Below, piece by piece: positions 41,061 through 50,949 of a stretch of 64,000 nucleotides of DNA. Source of the DNA: Pedococcus badiiscoriae (GTDB lineage Bacteria > Actinomycetota > Actinomycetes > Actinomycetales > Dermatophilaceae); the NCBI RefSeq assembly GCF_013408925.1, contig NZ_JACCAB010000001.1:620001-684000 (forward strand), in the 5' to 3' direction. The number at the start of each line of letters is the position of its first letter. The stretch's first letter is position 1. Both the position numbers and the translations under genes were made by a program. The notes beneath the pieces were generated by a model, which saw only the letters and a list, made by a program, of their open reading frames with translations, did no database searches and had not been told where the DNA came from.

Positions 41061-41981
41061 ATGACCACGTTGACACCTGTCGCCGAGCGCACGGCAACCG
41101 AGAACCGCCCAGCGGTCGACACGCAGTTCCCCGTCCGACGTGTGCTGGGACTCGTCCTGCGCATCGTCCTCTGCCTCGTCTTCGGTCTCCCGCTGCTGTT
41201 CATGATCGTGGCCAGCTTCAAGCCAGACACGCAGATCTTCGCCGACCTCGGCGGGATCCGCTCGTTCCTTCCCGTGGGAAACCTGTCGCTGGACAACTAC
41301 ATAGGCGTCTTCAACCGGGTGCCCTTCGCACAGTTCATGCTCAACTCGGTGCTGATCTCGGTGGTCACCGTCGTGCTCGGGGTCATCGTCAACTCCATGG
41401 CCGCGTTCTCGTTGGCCCGCATCAAGTTCCGCGGCGGGTCGTTCGTGCTCGGCGTCATCCTCGCGACGCTCATCGTGCCCTTCGAGACCCTGGCGCTCCC
41501 CCTGCTGTGGTGGGTCAACAAGCTGCCCTTCTTCGGGCCCGGCGGCTACTCACAGGGCTGGCTCGACACCTACCAGGTGCAGATCATCCCCTTCATTGCC
41601 AACGCCTTCTCGATCTTCCTCTTCTACCAGTACTTCGACAGCATCCCGAAGGAGCTGGACGAGGCCGCCACCGTCGACGGCGCCGGCTGGTTCCGCATCT
41701 ACCGCAGCATCGTCATGCCGTTGTCCGGTCCCGCCGTGGCCACCGTCGCCATCCTCACGTTCCTGCCCACCTGGAACCAGTACCTCTGGCCGCTGATGTC
41801 AGTGCAGTCCGAAGAGCTTCGACCGGTCATGGTCGGCATCGACTACTTCAAGCAGCTCAACGTCTCCTGGGGTCAGATCATGGCGTACGCCAGCATGATC
41901 ACCGCCCCGGTGCTCATCCTCTTCATCGCGTTCCAACGGGCGTTCATCAACTCCATCGCCTCATCCGGCGTGAAGGGCTGA
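41061..41981 (+). CDS. Sugar ABC transporter permease (MalG-like)
   Basis: This 306-residue permease has six helices and the EAA loop LDEAATVDGAGWFRIYRSIV at about residues 199-218. It ends in FQRAFINSIASSGVKG. It begins 2 bases after the preceding permease stop and is followed 7 bases later by the glycosidase gene. As in the first cluster, no ABC ATPase gene accompanies the two permeases. Confidence 0.93.
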   Translation: MTTLTPVAERTATENRPAVDTQFPVRRVLGLVLRIVLCLVFGLPLLFMIVASFKPDTQIFADLGGIRSFLPVGNLSLDNYIGVFNRVPFAQFMLNSVLISVVTVVLGVIVNSMAAFSLARIKFRGGSFVLGVILATLIVPFETLALPLLWWVNKLPFFGPGGYSQGWLDTYQVQIIPFIANAFSIFLFYQYFDSIPKELDEAATVDGAGWFRIYRSIVMPLSGPAVATVAILTFLPTWNQYLWPLMSVQSEELRPVMVGIDYFKQLNVSWGQIMAYASMITAPVLILFIAFQRAFINSIASSGVKG

Positions 41982-41988
41982 AGGGCAG

Positions 41989-43011
41989 ATGGCGTTTGGA
42001 CTTCCCGATTCGTGGGTCTGGGACTTCTGGCTCCTCGACGACGGCACGCAGTACCACCTGTTCTTCCTGTACGCATCGCGCGCCCTGAAGGACCCCGACG
42101 CCCGCCATCACCGGGCCTCGGTCGGACACGCGGTCTCTGCCGACCTGGTCACCTGGGAACGAGTGGCGGACGCGCTCGTCCGCAGCGACCCGCCCGCCTT
42201 CGACGACTGCGCCACGTGGACAGGCTCCGTGGTGCGGCATCCCGACGGTCGGTGGTTCATGTTCTACACCGGCTCGACGCTGGTGCCTCCCAGCGCCAAC
42301 ATCCAGTCCATCGGCTATGCCACCTCGGTCGACCTCCTGACATGGGACAAGGCCCCGGGACCGGTGCTCACCGCCGACTCGCGATGGTACGAGAAGCTCT
42401 CCGACAGCCTCTGGCACGACGAAGCCTTCCGAGACCCCTGGGTCTTCCCAGACCCGGACGGCAACGGCTGGCACATGCTCATCACCGCGCGGGCCAACCA
42501 CGGGCCGGCGGACGACCGCGGAGTCGTCGGCCACGCCTGGTCGCCCGACCTCGAGCACTGGGAGCTGCGCGAGCCACTCTCGGAACCCGGACAAGGGTTC
42601 GGCCAGCTCGAGGTCTTCCAGACGGCCGTCGTCGACGGACGACCCGTGCTGGTCTTCAACTGCCTGGCCAAGGATGCCTCGACCGCCCGCCGGGCCACGG
42701 GCACGACCGGTGGCGTCTGGGTGTTGCCCACCCCGTCCTGGCCGGGACCCTTCGACGTCGCGAGCGCGCAGCTGCTGACCGACGACCGGCTCTATGTCGG
42801 CAAGTTCATCGACGACCGGAGCAGCGGCGAGACAAAGTTCCTCGCTTTCGTCAACCACGACGGCAACGGCCAGTTCGTCGGCGAGATCACCGATCCGTAC
42901 CTTGCGCGGTGGCAGGGCCAAACGCTGTCTCTGACCCCCACAGTTGGCGATTCGACCCAGCCAGGGTTCGGTCCGGTGATCGCCACCGCTCAGGGGGCGA
43001 TGCCCAGGTAG
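41989..43011 (+). CDS. GH32/GH43-like five-bladed beta-propeller glycoside hydrolase
   Basis: This 340-residue cytoplasmic enzyme has no signal peptide. The clan GH-J-like features are an N-terminal WVWDFWLLDDG carrying the likely nucleophile Asp, YHLFFLYAS, TWTGSVV, and the FRDPWVF motif (RDP, transition-state stabiliser). A Glu follows in FGQLEVFQ, where GH32 has the EC motif acid/base. It lacks the C-terminal beta-sandwich of full GH32 enzymes. The probable substrate is a beta-fructoside or related short sugar imported by the adjacent system. GH43 or GH68 membership is possible. Its end overlaps the convergent gabD end by 22 bases. Confidence 0.75.
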   Translation: MAFGLPDSWVWDFWLLDDGTQYHLFFLYASRALKDPDARHHRASVGHAVSADLVTWERVADALVRSDPPAFDDCATWTGSVVRHPDGRWFMFYTGSTLVPPSANIQSIGYATSVDLLTWDKAPGPVLTADSRWYEKLSDSLWHDEAFRDPWVFPDPDGNGWHMLITARANHGPADDRGVVGHAWSPDLEHWELREPLSEPGQGFGQLEVFQTAVVDGRPVLVFNCLAKDASTARRATGTTGGVWVLPTPSWPGPFDVASAQLLTDDRLYVGKFIDDRSSGETKFLAFVNHDGNGQFVGEITDPYLARWQGQTLSLTPTVGDSTQPGFGPVIATAQGAMPR

Positions 43012-44456
43012 GTGGTCTCCAGGTACTCGTCGATTCCTTCGAAGCCGCCCTCGCGCCCGAAGCCGGAGGCCTTCATGCCGCCGAACGGGGCGGCTGGGTT
43101 GGAGACGATGCCGGTGTTGACGCCGACCATGCCGTACTCCAGGACCTCACCGAGCCGCAGCACCCGAGAGAGGTCGCGGGTGAAGGCGTAGGCGGCGAGG
43201 CCGTAGTCGGTGTCGTTGGCGCGCGCCACGGCTTCTTCCTCTGTGGTGAAGGTGCCGATGGCCGCGACCGGCCCGAAGATCTCCTCACGCACGAGGTCCG
43301 CGTCGGCAGGCACATCGGTGAGCACGGTCGGGGCGTAGAAGTAGCCACGGTCCCCCACCTCCTTGCCGCCACAGGCGACCCTTGCTCCCTTGCGGACTGC
43401 GTCGTCGACCAGGGACGACACCTTGGCGACTGCCTTGGCGTCGATCAGCGGCCCGACCGTGACGCCGTCCTCGGTGCCGCGCCCGACCGGCATACCAGCC
43501 ATCCGCTCGGCCAGCCGAGCGGCAAAGGTGTCGGCAACGGACTCGTGCACGAGGAACCGGTTGGCGGCGGTGCACGCCTCGCCCGTGTTGCGCATCTTGG
43601 CCAGCAGCGCCCCCTCGACGGCCGCGTCGAGGTCGGCGTCCTCGAAGACGATGAACGGCGCGTTGCCACCGAGCTCCATGGACACCCGCAGCAGCTGGGT
43701 CGCCGACTGCTCCACGAGGGTGCGACCCACCGGGGTCGAGCCCGTAAAGGTGAGCTTGCGCGCCCGCGCGTCGCGCACCAGCGGCTCCATCACCTCGGCG
43801 GTGCGGGTGGTGGTGATGACGTTGACGACACCGGCGGGCACGCCCACCTCACGCAGCAGCTCGGCCAGCGCCAGCATGGTCAGCGGGGTCTGGGTGGCCG
43901 GCTTGACGACCATGGTGCAGCCGGCGGCGATGGCCGGGCCGATCTTGCGGGTGCCCATGGCGAGGGGGAAGTTCCAGGGCGTCACCATGAGCGTGGGGCC
44001 GACCGGCTTCTTCATCGTGAGCAGGCGCGTCGCGCCGTTCGGTGCGGTCATCCACCGTCCCGAGATGCGCACCGCCTCCTCGGCGAACCAGCGGAAGAAC
44101 TCCGCGCCATAGGCCACCTCGCCGCGAGCCTCGGCCAGCGGCTTGCCCATCTCAAGAGTCATGAGCGTCGCGAAGTCCTCGGTGCGCTCCACGAGCAGCT
44201 CGTATGCCGCGCGAAGCAGCTCACTGCGCTCGCGCGGCGCCGTCCGCGCCCAGTCCGCCTGCGCTGCCGCGGCGGCGCTGAGGGCAGCGTCACCGTCGGC
44301 GACGGTGGCATCGGCCACCGAGGCGAGGACCAAGCCGGTGGCGGGGTCCTCGACGTCGACCCGGGCGCCGTCGGAGGACTCGCGCCACTGTCCGTCGATG
44401 AACAGCCCGGTCGGGACGGAGGCGACGAGCGCGGCCTCGGCGGGGTCAACGGGCAT
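42990..44456 (-). CDS. gabD: Succinate-semialdehyde dehydrogenase
   Basis: This 488-residue NAD(P)-dependent dehydrogenase oxidises succinic semialdehyde to succinate, the last step of GABA use. The active-site Glu is in SMELGGNAPF and the catalytic Cys in NTGEACTAANR; VTPWNFPLAM and FTGSTPVGRTL are cofactor-binding blocks. The ATG at 44456 is chosen because AAGGAG lies six bases before it, ahead of a second ATG at 44477. It is 68 bases downstream of gabT in the same orientation. GabD rather than a general aldehyde dehydrogenase is supported mainly by that context. Confidence 0.9.
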   Translation of the reverse strand: MPVDPAEAALVASVPTGLFIDGQWRESSDGARVDVEDPATGLVLASVADATVADGDAALSAAAAAQADWARTAPRERSELLRAAYELLVERTEDFATLMTLEMGKPLAEARGEVAYGAEFFRWFAEEAVRISGRWMTAPNGATRLLTMKKPVGPTLMVTPWNFPLAMGTRKIGPAIAAGCTMVVKPATQTPLTMLALAELLREVGVPAGVVNVITTTRTAEVMEPLVRDARARKLTFTGSTPVGRTLVEQSATQLLRVSMELGGNAPFIVFEDADLDAAVEGALLAKMRNTGEACTAANRFLVHESVADTFAARLAERMAGMPVGRGTEDGVTVGPLIDAKAVAKVSSLVDDAVRKGARVACGGKEVGDRGYFYAPTVLTDVPADADLVREEIFGPVAAIGTFTTEEEAVARANDTDYGLAAYAFTRDLSRVLRLGEVLEYGMVGVNTGIVSNPAAPFGGMKASGFGREGGFEGIDEYLETTYLGIAP

Positions 44457-44524
44457 GCGGATCTCCTTGGGGCTCATGGCTTTGAGAACGGTCAGCGGCT
44501 TTCGAGACTGTGCAGGACTCACTC

Positions 44525-45865
44525 TCAGGCGTTGGCCACGAAGGCCTGCTCGAGGATGTCGAGACCCTCGTGGAGGAGGTCGTCCGAGATGGCCAGCGGC
44601 GGCAGGAACCGCAGGACGTTGCCGTAGGTGCCTGCCGTGAGCGTGACCAGTCCCTGCTGGTGACAGAACGCACTGACCCGCGAGGTGAGCGCCGGGTTGG
44701 GACTCTCGTCGCCGCCCCCCGCGACCAGCTCGACGGCAAGCATTGCGCCACGCCCACGGATCTCGCCGATGACGTCGAACTTCTCCGCGAGCTGCCGCAG
44801 CCGTTCGGTGAACAGGGCCTCGACTTCGCGCGCGCGACCGCACAGGTCCTCGGCCTCCATCGTCTCGATCGCCCCGAGGGCGGCAGCACACGCCACCGGG
44901 TTGCCGCCGTAGGTACCGCCCAGCCCGCCCGCGTGCACGGCGTCCATGATCTCCGCGCGCCCGGTGACGGCGGCCAGCGGCAGCCCTCCGGCAATCCCCT
45001 TGGCCGTCGTGATGAGGTCGGGCACGACGCCCTCGTGGTCACAGGCGAACCAGTCACCCGTCCGGCAGAAGCCGGTCTGGATCTCGTCGGCGATGAAGAC
45101 GATGCCGTGCTCACGACACCAGTCGGCGACCCGCTTGAGCCAACCCTTCGGGGGCACGATGAACCCGCCCTCGCCCTGGATCGGCTCGATGATCACGGCC
45201 GCGACGTTCTCCTCGCCGACCTGGGCATGCACCTGTGAGGTGAAGGCCTCGAAAGCCTCGTCGGCCACCCGCGTGCGTTCACCCACCCAGCGGTACGGGT
45301 AGGCCATCGGGACCCGGTACACCTCGGAGGCGAACGGCCCGAAGCCTTGCTTGTAGGGCATGTTCTTCGCGGTCAGGGCCATGGTGAGGTTGGTGCGCCC
45401 GTGGTAGGCGTGGTCGAAGGCCACGACAGCCGTGCGACCGGTGAACACCCGGGCGATCTTCACGGCATTCTCGACGGCTTCGGCGCCGGAGTTGAACAGC
45501 GCCGACCGCTTGTCGTGCGTCCCGGGCGTGAGAGCGGCGAGCTTCTCGCAGACCGCCAGGTACTCCTCATACGGCGTCACCATGAAGCAGGTGTGGGTGA
45601 ACTCCTCGACCTGTGCCTGGACACGCTCGACCACGCGGGGGGCGGAGCTGCCGACGGTGGTCACGGCGATGCCGGAGCCGAAGTCGATGAGATGGTTGCC
45701 GTCGACGTCGACGAGAACACCTCCTGCGGCGCGCTCGATGTACACCGGGAGCCCTGTGCCGACCCCGGCGGCGACCGTCGCCACCTTGCGCGCCTGCATG
45801 GCCACAGACCGCGGTCCGGGGATGGCGGTAACGAGGCGACGGCGCTGCTCGACGGCTGAGGACAT
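44525..45865 (-). CDS. gabT: 4-aminobutyrate aminotransferase
   Basis: This 446-residue PLP enzyme of the class III aminotransferases moves the amino group of GABA to 2-oxoglutarate. NSGAEAVENAVKIAR and FDHAYHGRTNLTMALT form the cofactor phosphate and substrate regions. IFIADEIQTGFCRTG (as VFIADEIQTGF) carries the PLP-pyridine Asp, and the Schiff-base Lys is in DLITTAKGIAGG. The ATG at 45865 follows AAGGAG at good spacing. It is divergent from a LysR regulator. Class III enzymes can accept other omega-amino acids, so a role with related substrates of the arginine pathway is possible. Confidence 0.93.
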   Translation of the reverse strand: MSSAVEQRRRLVTAIPGPRSVAMQARKVATVAAGVGTGLPVYIERAAGGVLVDVDGNHLIDFGSGIAVTTVGSSAPRVVERVQAQVEEFTHTCFMVTPYEEYLAVCEKLAALTPGTHDKRSALFNSGAEAVENAVKIARVFTGRTAVVAFDHAYHGRTNLTMALTAKNMPYKQGFGPFASEVYRVPMAYPYRWVGERTRVADEAFEAFTSQVHAQVGEENVAAVIIEPIQGEGGFIVPPKGWLKRVADWCREHGIVFIADEIQTGFCRTGDWFACDHEGVVPDLITTAKGIAGGLPLAAVTGRAEIMDAVHAGGLGGTYGGNPVACAAALGAIETMEAEDLCGRAREVEALFTERLRQLAEKFDVIGEIRGRGAMLAVELVAGGGDESPNPALTSRVSAFCHQQGLVTLTAGTYGNVLRFLPPLAISDDLLHEGLDILEQAFVANA

Positions 45866-45964
45866 GGAATCTCCTTGGTGGACAGGGAAGGACAGTGGGA
45901 CAGGGAAACGACTGAGGATGCCGGGTGGTCGACTCCCAGCCTCGGGCTCGACCTGCCATGCTGT

Positions 45965-45979
45965 CCAATACCTAGTTGG
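45965..45979. promoter_or_regulatory. Candidate LysR-type binding site between gabT and lysR
   Basis: CCAATACCTAGTTGG is an imperfect dyad (CCAA...TTGG) placed in the 142-base gap between the divergent gabT and lysR genes, a usual site for a LysR-type box (T-N11-A). The fit is modest and is based on position plus symmetry. Confidence 0.35.
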
Positions 45980-46007
45980 CCTGATTCCGATGCCTTGGAG
46001 GCATGGT

Positions 46008-46931
46008 ATGGAGATCCGCACGCTTCGGTACGTCATCGCGGTCGCCGACGAGGGCTCGGTCACCGCCGCCGCCACGGCCGTGCACGTCACCCAGCCGTCC
46101 CTCTCCCGCCAGATACGCCAGCTCGAACGGGAGATTGGGGTCGACCTCTTCGTGCGCGACGAGGGCAGGCTGCGGTTGAGCGCGGCCGGTGCCGAGTTCC
46201 TCCCCGTCGCCCGCTCGCTCGTCGCCCAGGCAGAAGCGGCACACGGCATCGCCGCCTCGATCGCCGCCGGTCGGCTCCAGCACATCACCATCGCCGCGCC
46301 CGGCACCACGCTGACCGATGTCGTGGCCCCGTTCCTCGCCACCCTCGAGCCGGACGACCCGATGCCCGCCGTGCTGGAGGAAGTCCCAGCCTCGGTCTAC
46401 ACCACCCTGACGAGAGGAGCCGACCTCGCGATAGGCACGACGCCTCCCCCAGTCACGTTCACCGGGATGGCGTTGGCTGACCTGCCTGTGTGGGCCTACG
46501 TCCCCCGCACGCACGACTGGGCGCACCGAGGGCACATCTCCCTCGAGGAGCTGGTGGAGCGTCGACTCCTGACGCAGAGACAGGACTTTCACCCACGTCG
46601 TGCGCTGGACAGTGCGGTGGCGTCGGCACGCCTCGCCTACACCGAGCTCCACGAGTTCGGCTCGCCCGAGGTGGCCCAGGCCGTCGCCGCGTCGGGTCGT
46701 GGAGTGGCGGTGGTCTCGGACGACCCGCGGTTCGACCTTCACCCGCTGGCTATTGACACGCCGAGCGGGCCGGTGGGCATCAGCCTGTATACCGCGTGGG
46801 ATGGCGGCCACCATGGCGCGGCGACCATCAGCCGCTTTGCCACCCGGTTGGCCGCCTTCTGCGTCGCCCGCTACGGAGAGCAGGTGGCGCCCCCGCGGCG
46901 GCGGGCACCCCGGCCTGCTCCTGCGTCGTGA
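46008..46931 (+). CDS. LysR-family transcriptional regulator of the GABA/arginine genes
   Basis: This 307-residue regulator has an N-terminal winged helix-turn-helix: MEIRTLRYVIAVADEGSVTA followed by HVTQPSLSRQIRQLEREIG. The two-lobed effector domain begins about residue 90. The ATG at 46008 is preceded by GGAGG at seven bases. It is divergent from gabT and ends 3 bases from the convergent aldehyde dehydrogenase gene, so it sits between the two halves of the pathway. Activation of gabTD by GABA or a related intermediate is likely, but not shown. Confidence 0.9.
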   Translation: MEIRTLRYVIAVADEGSVTAAATAVHVTQPSLSRQIRQLEREIGVDLFVRDEGRLRLSAAGAEFLPVARSLVAQAEAAHGIAASIAAGRLQHITIAAPGTTLTDVVAPFLATLEPDDPMPAVLEEVPASVYTTLTRGADLAIGTTPPPVTFTGMALADLPVWAYVPRTHDWAHRGHISLEELVERRLLTQRQDFHPRRALDSAVASARLAYTELHEFGSPEVAQAVAASGRGVAVVSDDPRFDLHPLAIDTPSGPVGISLYTAWDGGHHGAATISRFATRLAAFCVARYGEQVAPPRRRAPRPAPAS

Positions 46932-46934
46932 GGG

Positions 46935-48353
46935 TCATGAGGCGTGGCTGCTCATCACATGCTTGATCCGGGTGTAGTCCTCGAGCCCGAAGATCGACAG
47001 GTCCTTGCCGACGCCGGACTGCTTGAATCCGCCGTGCGGCATCTCGGACGGGATGACCTGGTGGCAGTTGACCCATACGACCCCGAAGTCGAGGTCGGCC
47101 GACAACCGGGTCGCCCGGCCGTGGTCGCGGGTCCAGACGCTCGAGGCCAGGGCGAAGTCGACGCCGTTGGCCTTGGCCAGTGTATCGGCCTCGTCCCGGA
47201 ACGACTGCACCGTCAGCACCGGTCCGAAGATCTCCCGCTGCACCACCTCGTCGTCCTGCTGCACACCCGCGACGACCGTGGCGTCGACGAAGTAGCCCGG
47301 GCCATGACTCGTCCCGCCCGCGACCACAGACGCGTGGGCGGGCAGTCGTTCGAGGAAGCCCTCCACCTGCGCCTGCTGCGCCACACTGTTCACCGGGCCG
47401 AACGCGACGTCGACCTCGTCGGGATGTCCGGCCCGCTGCCCCGAGGCAGCGGACGCCAGCAGCCCCACGAACTCGTCGTGCACCCGCTGGTGCACCAGGA
47501 CCCGGGTCGCCGCCGTGCAGTCCTGCCCGGCGTTGTAGTAGCCGGCGCCCGCTATCGCTTCGGCCGTTGCGGCCAGGTCCACGTCGTCGAAGACCACGGC
47601 CGGCGCCTTTCCGCCGAGCTCGAGGTGGACGTTCTTCAGGGACTCCGCGGCGGACGCCATGACCTGCGATCCGGCGCGGGTGCTGCCGGTGATGGCCACC
47701 ATGTCCGGTCGCGGGTGCGACACCAGCGCGCGGCCGGTGTCGCGGTCGCCACACACGACGTTGAGCACCCCTGGCGGCAGCACCTCCTGTGCCAGCTCGG
47801 CCAGCCGGACGGTGGACCAGGGCGTCGTGTCGGAGGGCTTGAGGACCACCGTGTTCCCGGCCGCCACGGCCGGCGCGATCTTCCAGATCGCCATCATCAG
47901 CGGGTAGTTCCACGGGGTCACCTGCGAGACGACCCCGACCGGCTCGCGCCGGACCGAGGAGGTGAAGCCGGCTTCGTACTCCGCACTGGCCACACCCTGC
48001 AGGACCCGCGCCGCCCCGGCAAAGAACCGGATCTGGTCGATGCACGGCAGCAGCTCGAGCCCGCGGGTGAGCGCCCGGGGCTTGCCGGTGTTGCGGACCT
48101 CGCACTCCAGCAGCTCCTCGAGGTGCTGTTCGACCAGGTCTGCCAGCTGCAACAGGGAGCGCTGGCGCTGGGCCGGGGTGGTCCGGCGCCAGCCGACGAA
48201 GGCGTCTGAGGCCGCACCGATGGCCGCATCCACCTCCGCTGCCGACGACAGCGGTGCGTCACCGAGGACAGCGCCGGTGGCGGGGTCGTGGAACTCCATC
48301 GTGGCGGCCGACGACACGGGCCGCCCGTTGACGATGTTGCGCAAGGAAGGCAT
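46935..48353 (-). CDS. Omega-aminoaldehyde/4-guanidinobutyraldehyde dehydrogenase
   Basis: This 472-residue NAD-dependent aldehyde dehydrogenase is of the PatD/KauB type. Catalytic Cys lies in NAGQDCTAATR, Glu in LELGGKAPAVVF, and VTPWNYPLMMAIWKIAPA in the cofactor region. The ATG at 48353 has RNG-type spacing after GAGCTCGT only, so the ribosome site is weak. It follows the ThDP decarboxylase gene by 41 bases. In the arginine transaminase pathway KauB oxidises 4-guanidinobutyraldehyde to 4-guanidinobutyrate, which fits the neighbours. 4-aminobutyraldehyde is the alternative substrate. Confidence 0.85.
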   Translation of the reverse strand: MPSLRNIVNGRPVSSAATMEFHDPATGAVLGDAPLSSAAEVDAAIGAASDAFVGWRRTTPAQRQRSLLQLADLVEQHLEELLECEVRNTGKPRALTRGLELLPCIDQIRFFAGAARVLQGVASAEYEAGFTSSVRREPVGVVSQVTPWNYPLMMAIWKIAPAVAAGNTVVLKPSDTTPWSTVRLAELAQEVLPPGVLNVVCGDRDTGRALVSHPRPDMVAITGSTRAGSQVMASAAESLKNVHLELGGKAPAVVFDDVDLAATAEAIAGAGYYNAGQDCTAATRVLVHQRVHDEFVGLLASAASGQRAGHPDEVDVAFGPVNSVAQQAQVEGFLERLPAHASVVAGGTSHGPGYFVDATVVAGVQQDDEVVQREIFGPVLTVQSFRDEADTLAKANGVDFALASSVWTRDHGRATRLSADLDFGVVWVNCHQVIPSEMPHGGFKQSGVGKDLSIFGLEDYTRIKHVMSSHAS

Positions 48354-48394
48354 GACGAGCTCCCGTAGATGTCGGAGGTGTCGGTGGGTGGCAG

Positions 48395-49990
48395 TCAGAC
48401 GTGGTAGTAGATGACCGTCGGCCGATCCGCCGAAAGTGCTTGCGCCGCAAGGGGTCCGAGCTCGTCGACAGAGGTGGCCGCGACGCCGTGAGCGCCGATG
48501 GCCCTCGCCAGGGCCGGGATGTCGGGACGGTAGAGGTCCACCGCCTGGGGCTGGATGCCCCGGTCGACCATCTGCTCGCGGATCTCCGCGTAGCCGCCGT
48601 TGTCGACGATCACGACGGGGATCGCCAGGCCCTGCTCCGTGGCGGTGATGAGCTCCTGGATGGAGAACATCGCTGCGCCGTCGCCGAAGAGGGCGACGAC
48701 CGACCGGTCGGGTGCAGCGACCTTGGCACCGATCGCGGCGGGCAGGCCGTAGCCCAGCGTCGCGTAGCCGGTCGGGTAGAGCAGCCGGTTGGCCGGCGTG
48801 AACGGCCACGTGTGCACGGTGCCGTAGTAGGTGACCTGTGAGCTGTCGCCGGCAACCACCGAGTCGGCGGGCAGCGCTGCCGCCAGGGACCGCTGGATGG
48901 GTTCCCACGCAGCGCCGGACTGGGCTGCCTCGGCATCGATCTGGCCTCGCAATGTCGTCGCTCGGGCGAGGTCCCAACCAGGGATCCCCTTGTCGCGCAG
49001 TCCATCCACGAGGTCCCGCAGGGCCAGCCGGGCATCGGCGACGATGGCGTGGTCGGCTCGGACGTTCTTGTGGGCCTGGCCGGGGTCGACGTCGATGCGC
49101 ACCACGGTGCGCTCGCCGGGCCGACCGGGAGCGACGGTCCCGCCCCACAGGTCGGAGTCGCCCAGCTCGGACCCGACGACGATCAGCACGTCGGCCTCGT
49201 TGACGGCGTCGTGGGCGGCAGTGAGCCTGGCCCCCGCCCCCAGTGCCGCAGGATGCGCCTCGTCGAGGACGCCCTTGCCGTTGACGGTCGTGAGGACAGG
49301 TATGCCGAGCCCGGCCAGCGCACGCAGCTCGGCCGCTGCGGCGCGGGAGCCACCGCCCGCGACGATGAGGGGGCGGGTGGCGCTGACCAACGCTGCCACG
49401 ACCGCGTCGACGGCCGCGCGGTCAGGGCGCGACGCGGTCGGCAGCGGGCGGCGAGCGCACGGCATACGGGCCCAGGCGCCCTCGAGGACGTCGACCGGCA
49501 CCTCCAGGTGCACCGGTCGCGGCCGCCGGCTCGCGAAGCCCTCGAAGATGTCCGCGACGATGTCCGGGATGTCGTCCGCCGACTCCGCGCGGATGCTGCG
49601 CCCGGTCACGGCGTCCAGAGCCGCCTGCTGGTTCTTCACCTCGTGCAGCCAGCCGACGTCCGCGCCGACCCGTCCGCGGGGCGGGCCGGGCGAGACGGCG
49701 AGGACGGGGACGGAGTCGGCATAGGCCGTCGCGAGGGCGGTGACGGCATTGGTGATGCCAGGCCCCGAGGTCGTGATGAGCACCCCGGGACGTCCGCTGA
49801 CGCGCGCGTAGCCGTCCGCGGCATACCCGGCGCCCTGCTCGTGCCGCGTGACGACGTGGCGGATCCCGGACGCGGGCAGGTAGCGGTAGAGCTCCAGGTT
49901 GTGCGTCCCCGGGATGCCGAACACGTCCGTGACCCCGTGGGCCACCAGGGAGTCGATGACGGCGGCGCCGCCAGTGGCGGTCTCGCTCAC
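48395..49990 (-). CDS. ThDP-dependent decarboxylase, probable 2-ketoarginine decarboxylase (AruI-like)
   Basis: This 531-residue enzyme has the acetolactate-synthase fold. The cofactor-activating Glu51 is in [16 protein letters not shown], and the ThDP/Mg motif runs from GDGAAMF to VDNGGY. The central domain has the usual [10 protein letters not shown]. Unlike true acetolactate synthase it stands alone without a small subunit and lies in an operon with an agmatinase-family hydrolase and an aldehyde dehydrogenase. That context fits 5-guanidino-2-oxopentanoate decarboxylase, giving 4-guanidinobutyraldehyde. The start GTG at 49990 overlaps the upstream stop as GTGA. Assignment of substrate rests on context. 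Confidence 0.8.
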   Translation of the reverse strand: MSETATGGAAVIDSLVAHGVTDVFGIPGTHNLELYRYLPASGIRHVVTRHEQGAGYAADGYARVSGRPGVLITTSGPGITNAVTALATAYADSVPVLAVSPGPPRGRVGADVGWLHEVKNQQAALDAVTGRSIRAESADDIPDIVADIFEGFASRRPRPVHLEVPVDVLEGAWARMPCARRPLPTASRPDRAAVDAVVAALVSATRPLIVAGGGSRAAAAELRALAGLGIPVLTTVNGKGVLDEAHPAALGAGARLTAAHDAVNEADVLIVVGSELGDSDLWGGTVAPGRPGERTVVRIDVDPGQAHKNVRADHAIVADARLALRDLVDGLRDKGIPGWDLARATTLRGQIDAEAAQSGAAWEPIQRSLAAALPADSVVAGDSSQVTYYGTVHTWPFTPANRLLYPTGYATLGYGLPAAIGAKVAAPDRSVVALFGDGAAMFSIQELITATEQGLAIPVVIVDNGGYAEIREQMVDRGIQPQAVDLYRPDIPALARAIGAHGVAATSVDELGPLAAQALSADRPTVIYYHV

Positions 49991-50946
49991 GAGCCGGCCC
50001 CTTCACGTGGCGCCATCGCCGAGATGAGCTCGTATGCCGCGTGGGCGGCAGCGATCCCCGTGACCTCTGCGTGGTCGTAGGCGGGCGCCACCTCCACGAT
50101 GTCGGCTCCCACGAGGTTGAGGTCCTTGAACGCCCGCAGGATGTTGAGCAGCTCTCGACTGGTCAGGCCGCCCGCCTCTGGGGTGCCGGTGCCGGGGGCG
50201 AAGGCGGGGTCGAGCACGTCGATGTCGAGGGACACGTAGGTCGGCCGGTCGCCCACCCTGGCCTTCACCCGCTCGACGGCTCCCTTCCAGCCGAGGTCGT
50301 CCATGTCGTGGCAGCCGATGACCTGGAACCCGAGCACCTGGTCGTCGCTGAGGTCCTGCGGCGAGTAGAGGGGGCCGCGGATGCCGACGTGGATGCTGCC
50401 CGTCTTGTCGATCAGGCCTTCTTCGCTGGCGCGCCGGAATGGCGTGCCGTGGGTGATGGGAGCCCCGAAGTAGGTGTCCCAGGTGTCGAGGTGGGCGTCG
50501 AGGTGGACCACCGCGATCTCGCCGTGCTGCTCGTGCAGGACGCGCAGGAGCGGTAGCGCGATGGTGTGGTCGCCTCCGAACGTCATGAGCTTGGCGCCGG
50601 TGCCCGCGATCTCCCGGGCCGCGTCGTCGATCTGGCGGACGGCCTCGAGGATGTCGAAGGGGTTGCAGGCGACATCGCCGGCGTCGGCCACCTGCTGCAC
50701 CGCGAACGGTTCGATGTCCTGGACGGGGTTGTAGGTGCGCAGCAGCTTGGACGCGGCCCGCACGTGGCCCGGACCGAACCGGGCGCCGGGACGGTAGCTG
50801 ACGCCCGAGTCGAACGGGACCCCCAGCACCGCGATGTCAGCCCGCTCGACCTCGTCGAGGCGGGGCAGTCGGGCAAAGGTCGCGGGGCCGCCGTAGCGGG
50901 GAGTGACGGTCGCGTCGACCGGACCGCGGAACGAATGACGAGTCAT
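49987..50946 (-). CDS. Agmatinase/guanidinobutyrase-family ureohydrolase
   Basis: This 319-residue binuclear manganese enzyme releases urea from a guanidino compound. Metal ligands are visible: His127 (GGDHTIALP), Asp150, His152 and Asp154 ([10 protein letters not shown]), Asp241 and Asp243 ([16 protein letters not shown]). The family covers agmatinase (SpeB) and 4-guanidinobutyrase (GbuA). The neighbouring decarboxylase and aldehyde dehydrogenase favour 4-guanidinobutyrate, giving GABA and urea for the gabTD genes. It starts 3 bases after the ATPase gene of the amino-acid importer and is probably co-transcribed with it. Confidence 0.88.
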   Translation of the reverse strand: MTRHSFRGPVDATVTPRYGGPATFARLPRLDEVERADIAVLGVPFDSGVSYRPGARFGPGHVRAASKLLRTYNPVQDIEPFAVQQVADAGDVACNPFDILEAVRQIDDAAREIAGTGAKLMTFGGDHTIALPLLRVLHEQHGEIAVVHLDAHLDTWDTYFGAPITHGTPFRRASEEGLIDKTGSIHVGIRGPLYSPQDLSDDQVLGFQVIGCHDMDDLGWKGAVERVKARVGDRPTYVSLDIDVLDPAFAPGTGTPEAGGLTSRELLNILRAFKDLNLVGADIVEVAPAYDHAEVTGIAAAHAAYELISAMAPREGAGS

Positions 50947-50949
50947 GTT

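Noticed and set aside
48395..49990. Acetolactate synthase large subunit
   Set aside because: No small subunit or other ilv gene is adjacent, and the operon partners are a ureohydrolase and an aminoaldehyde-type dehydrogenase.
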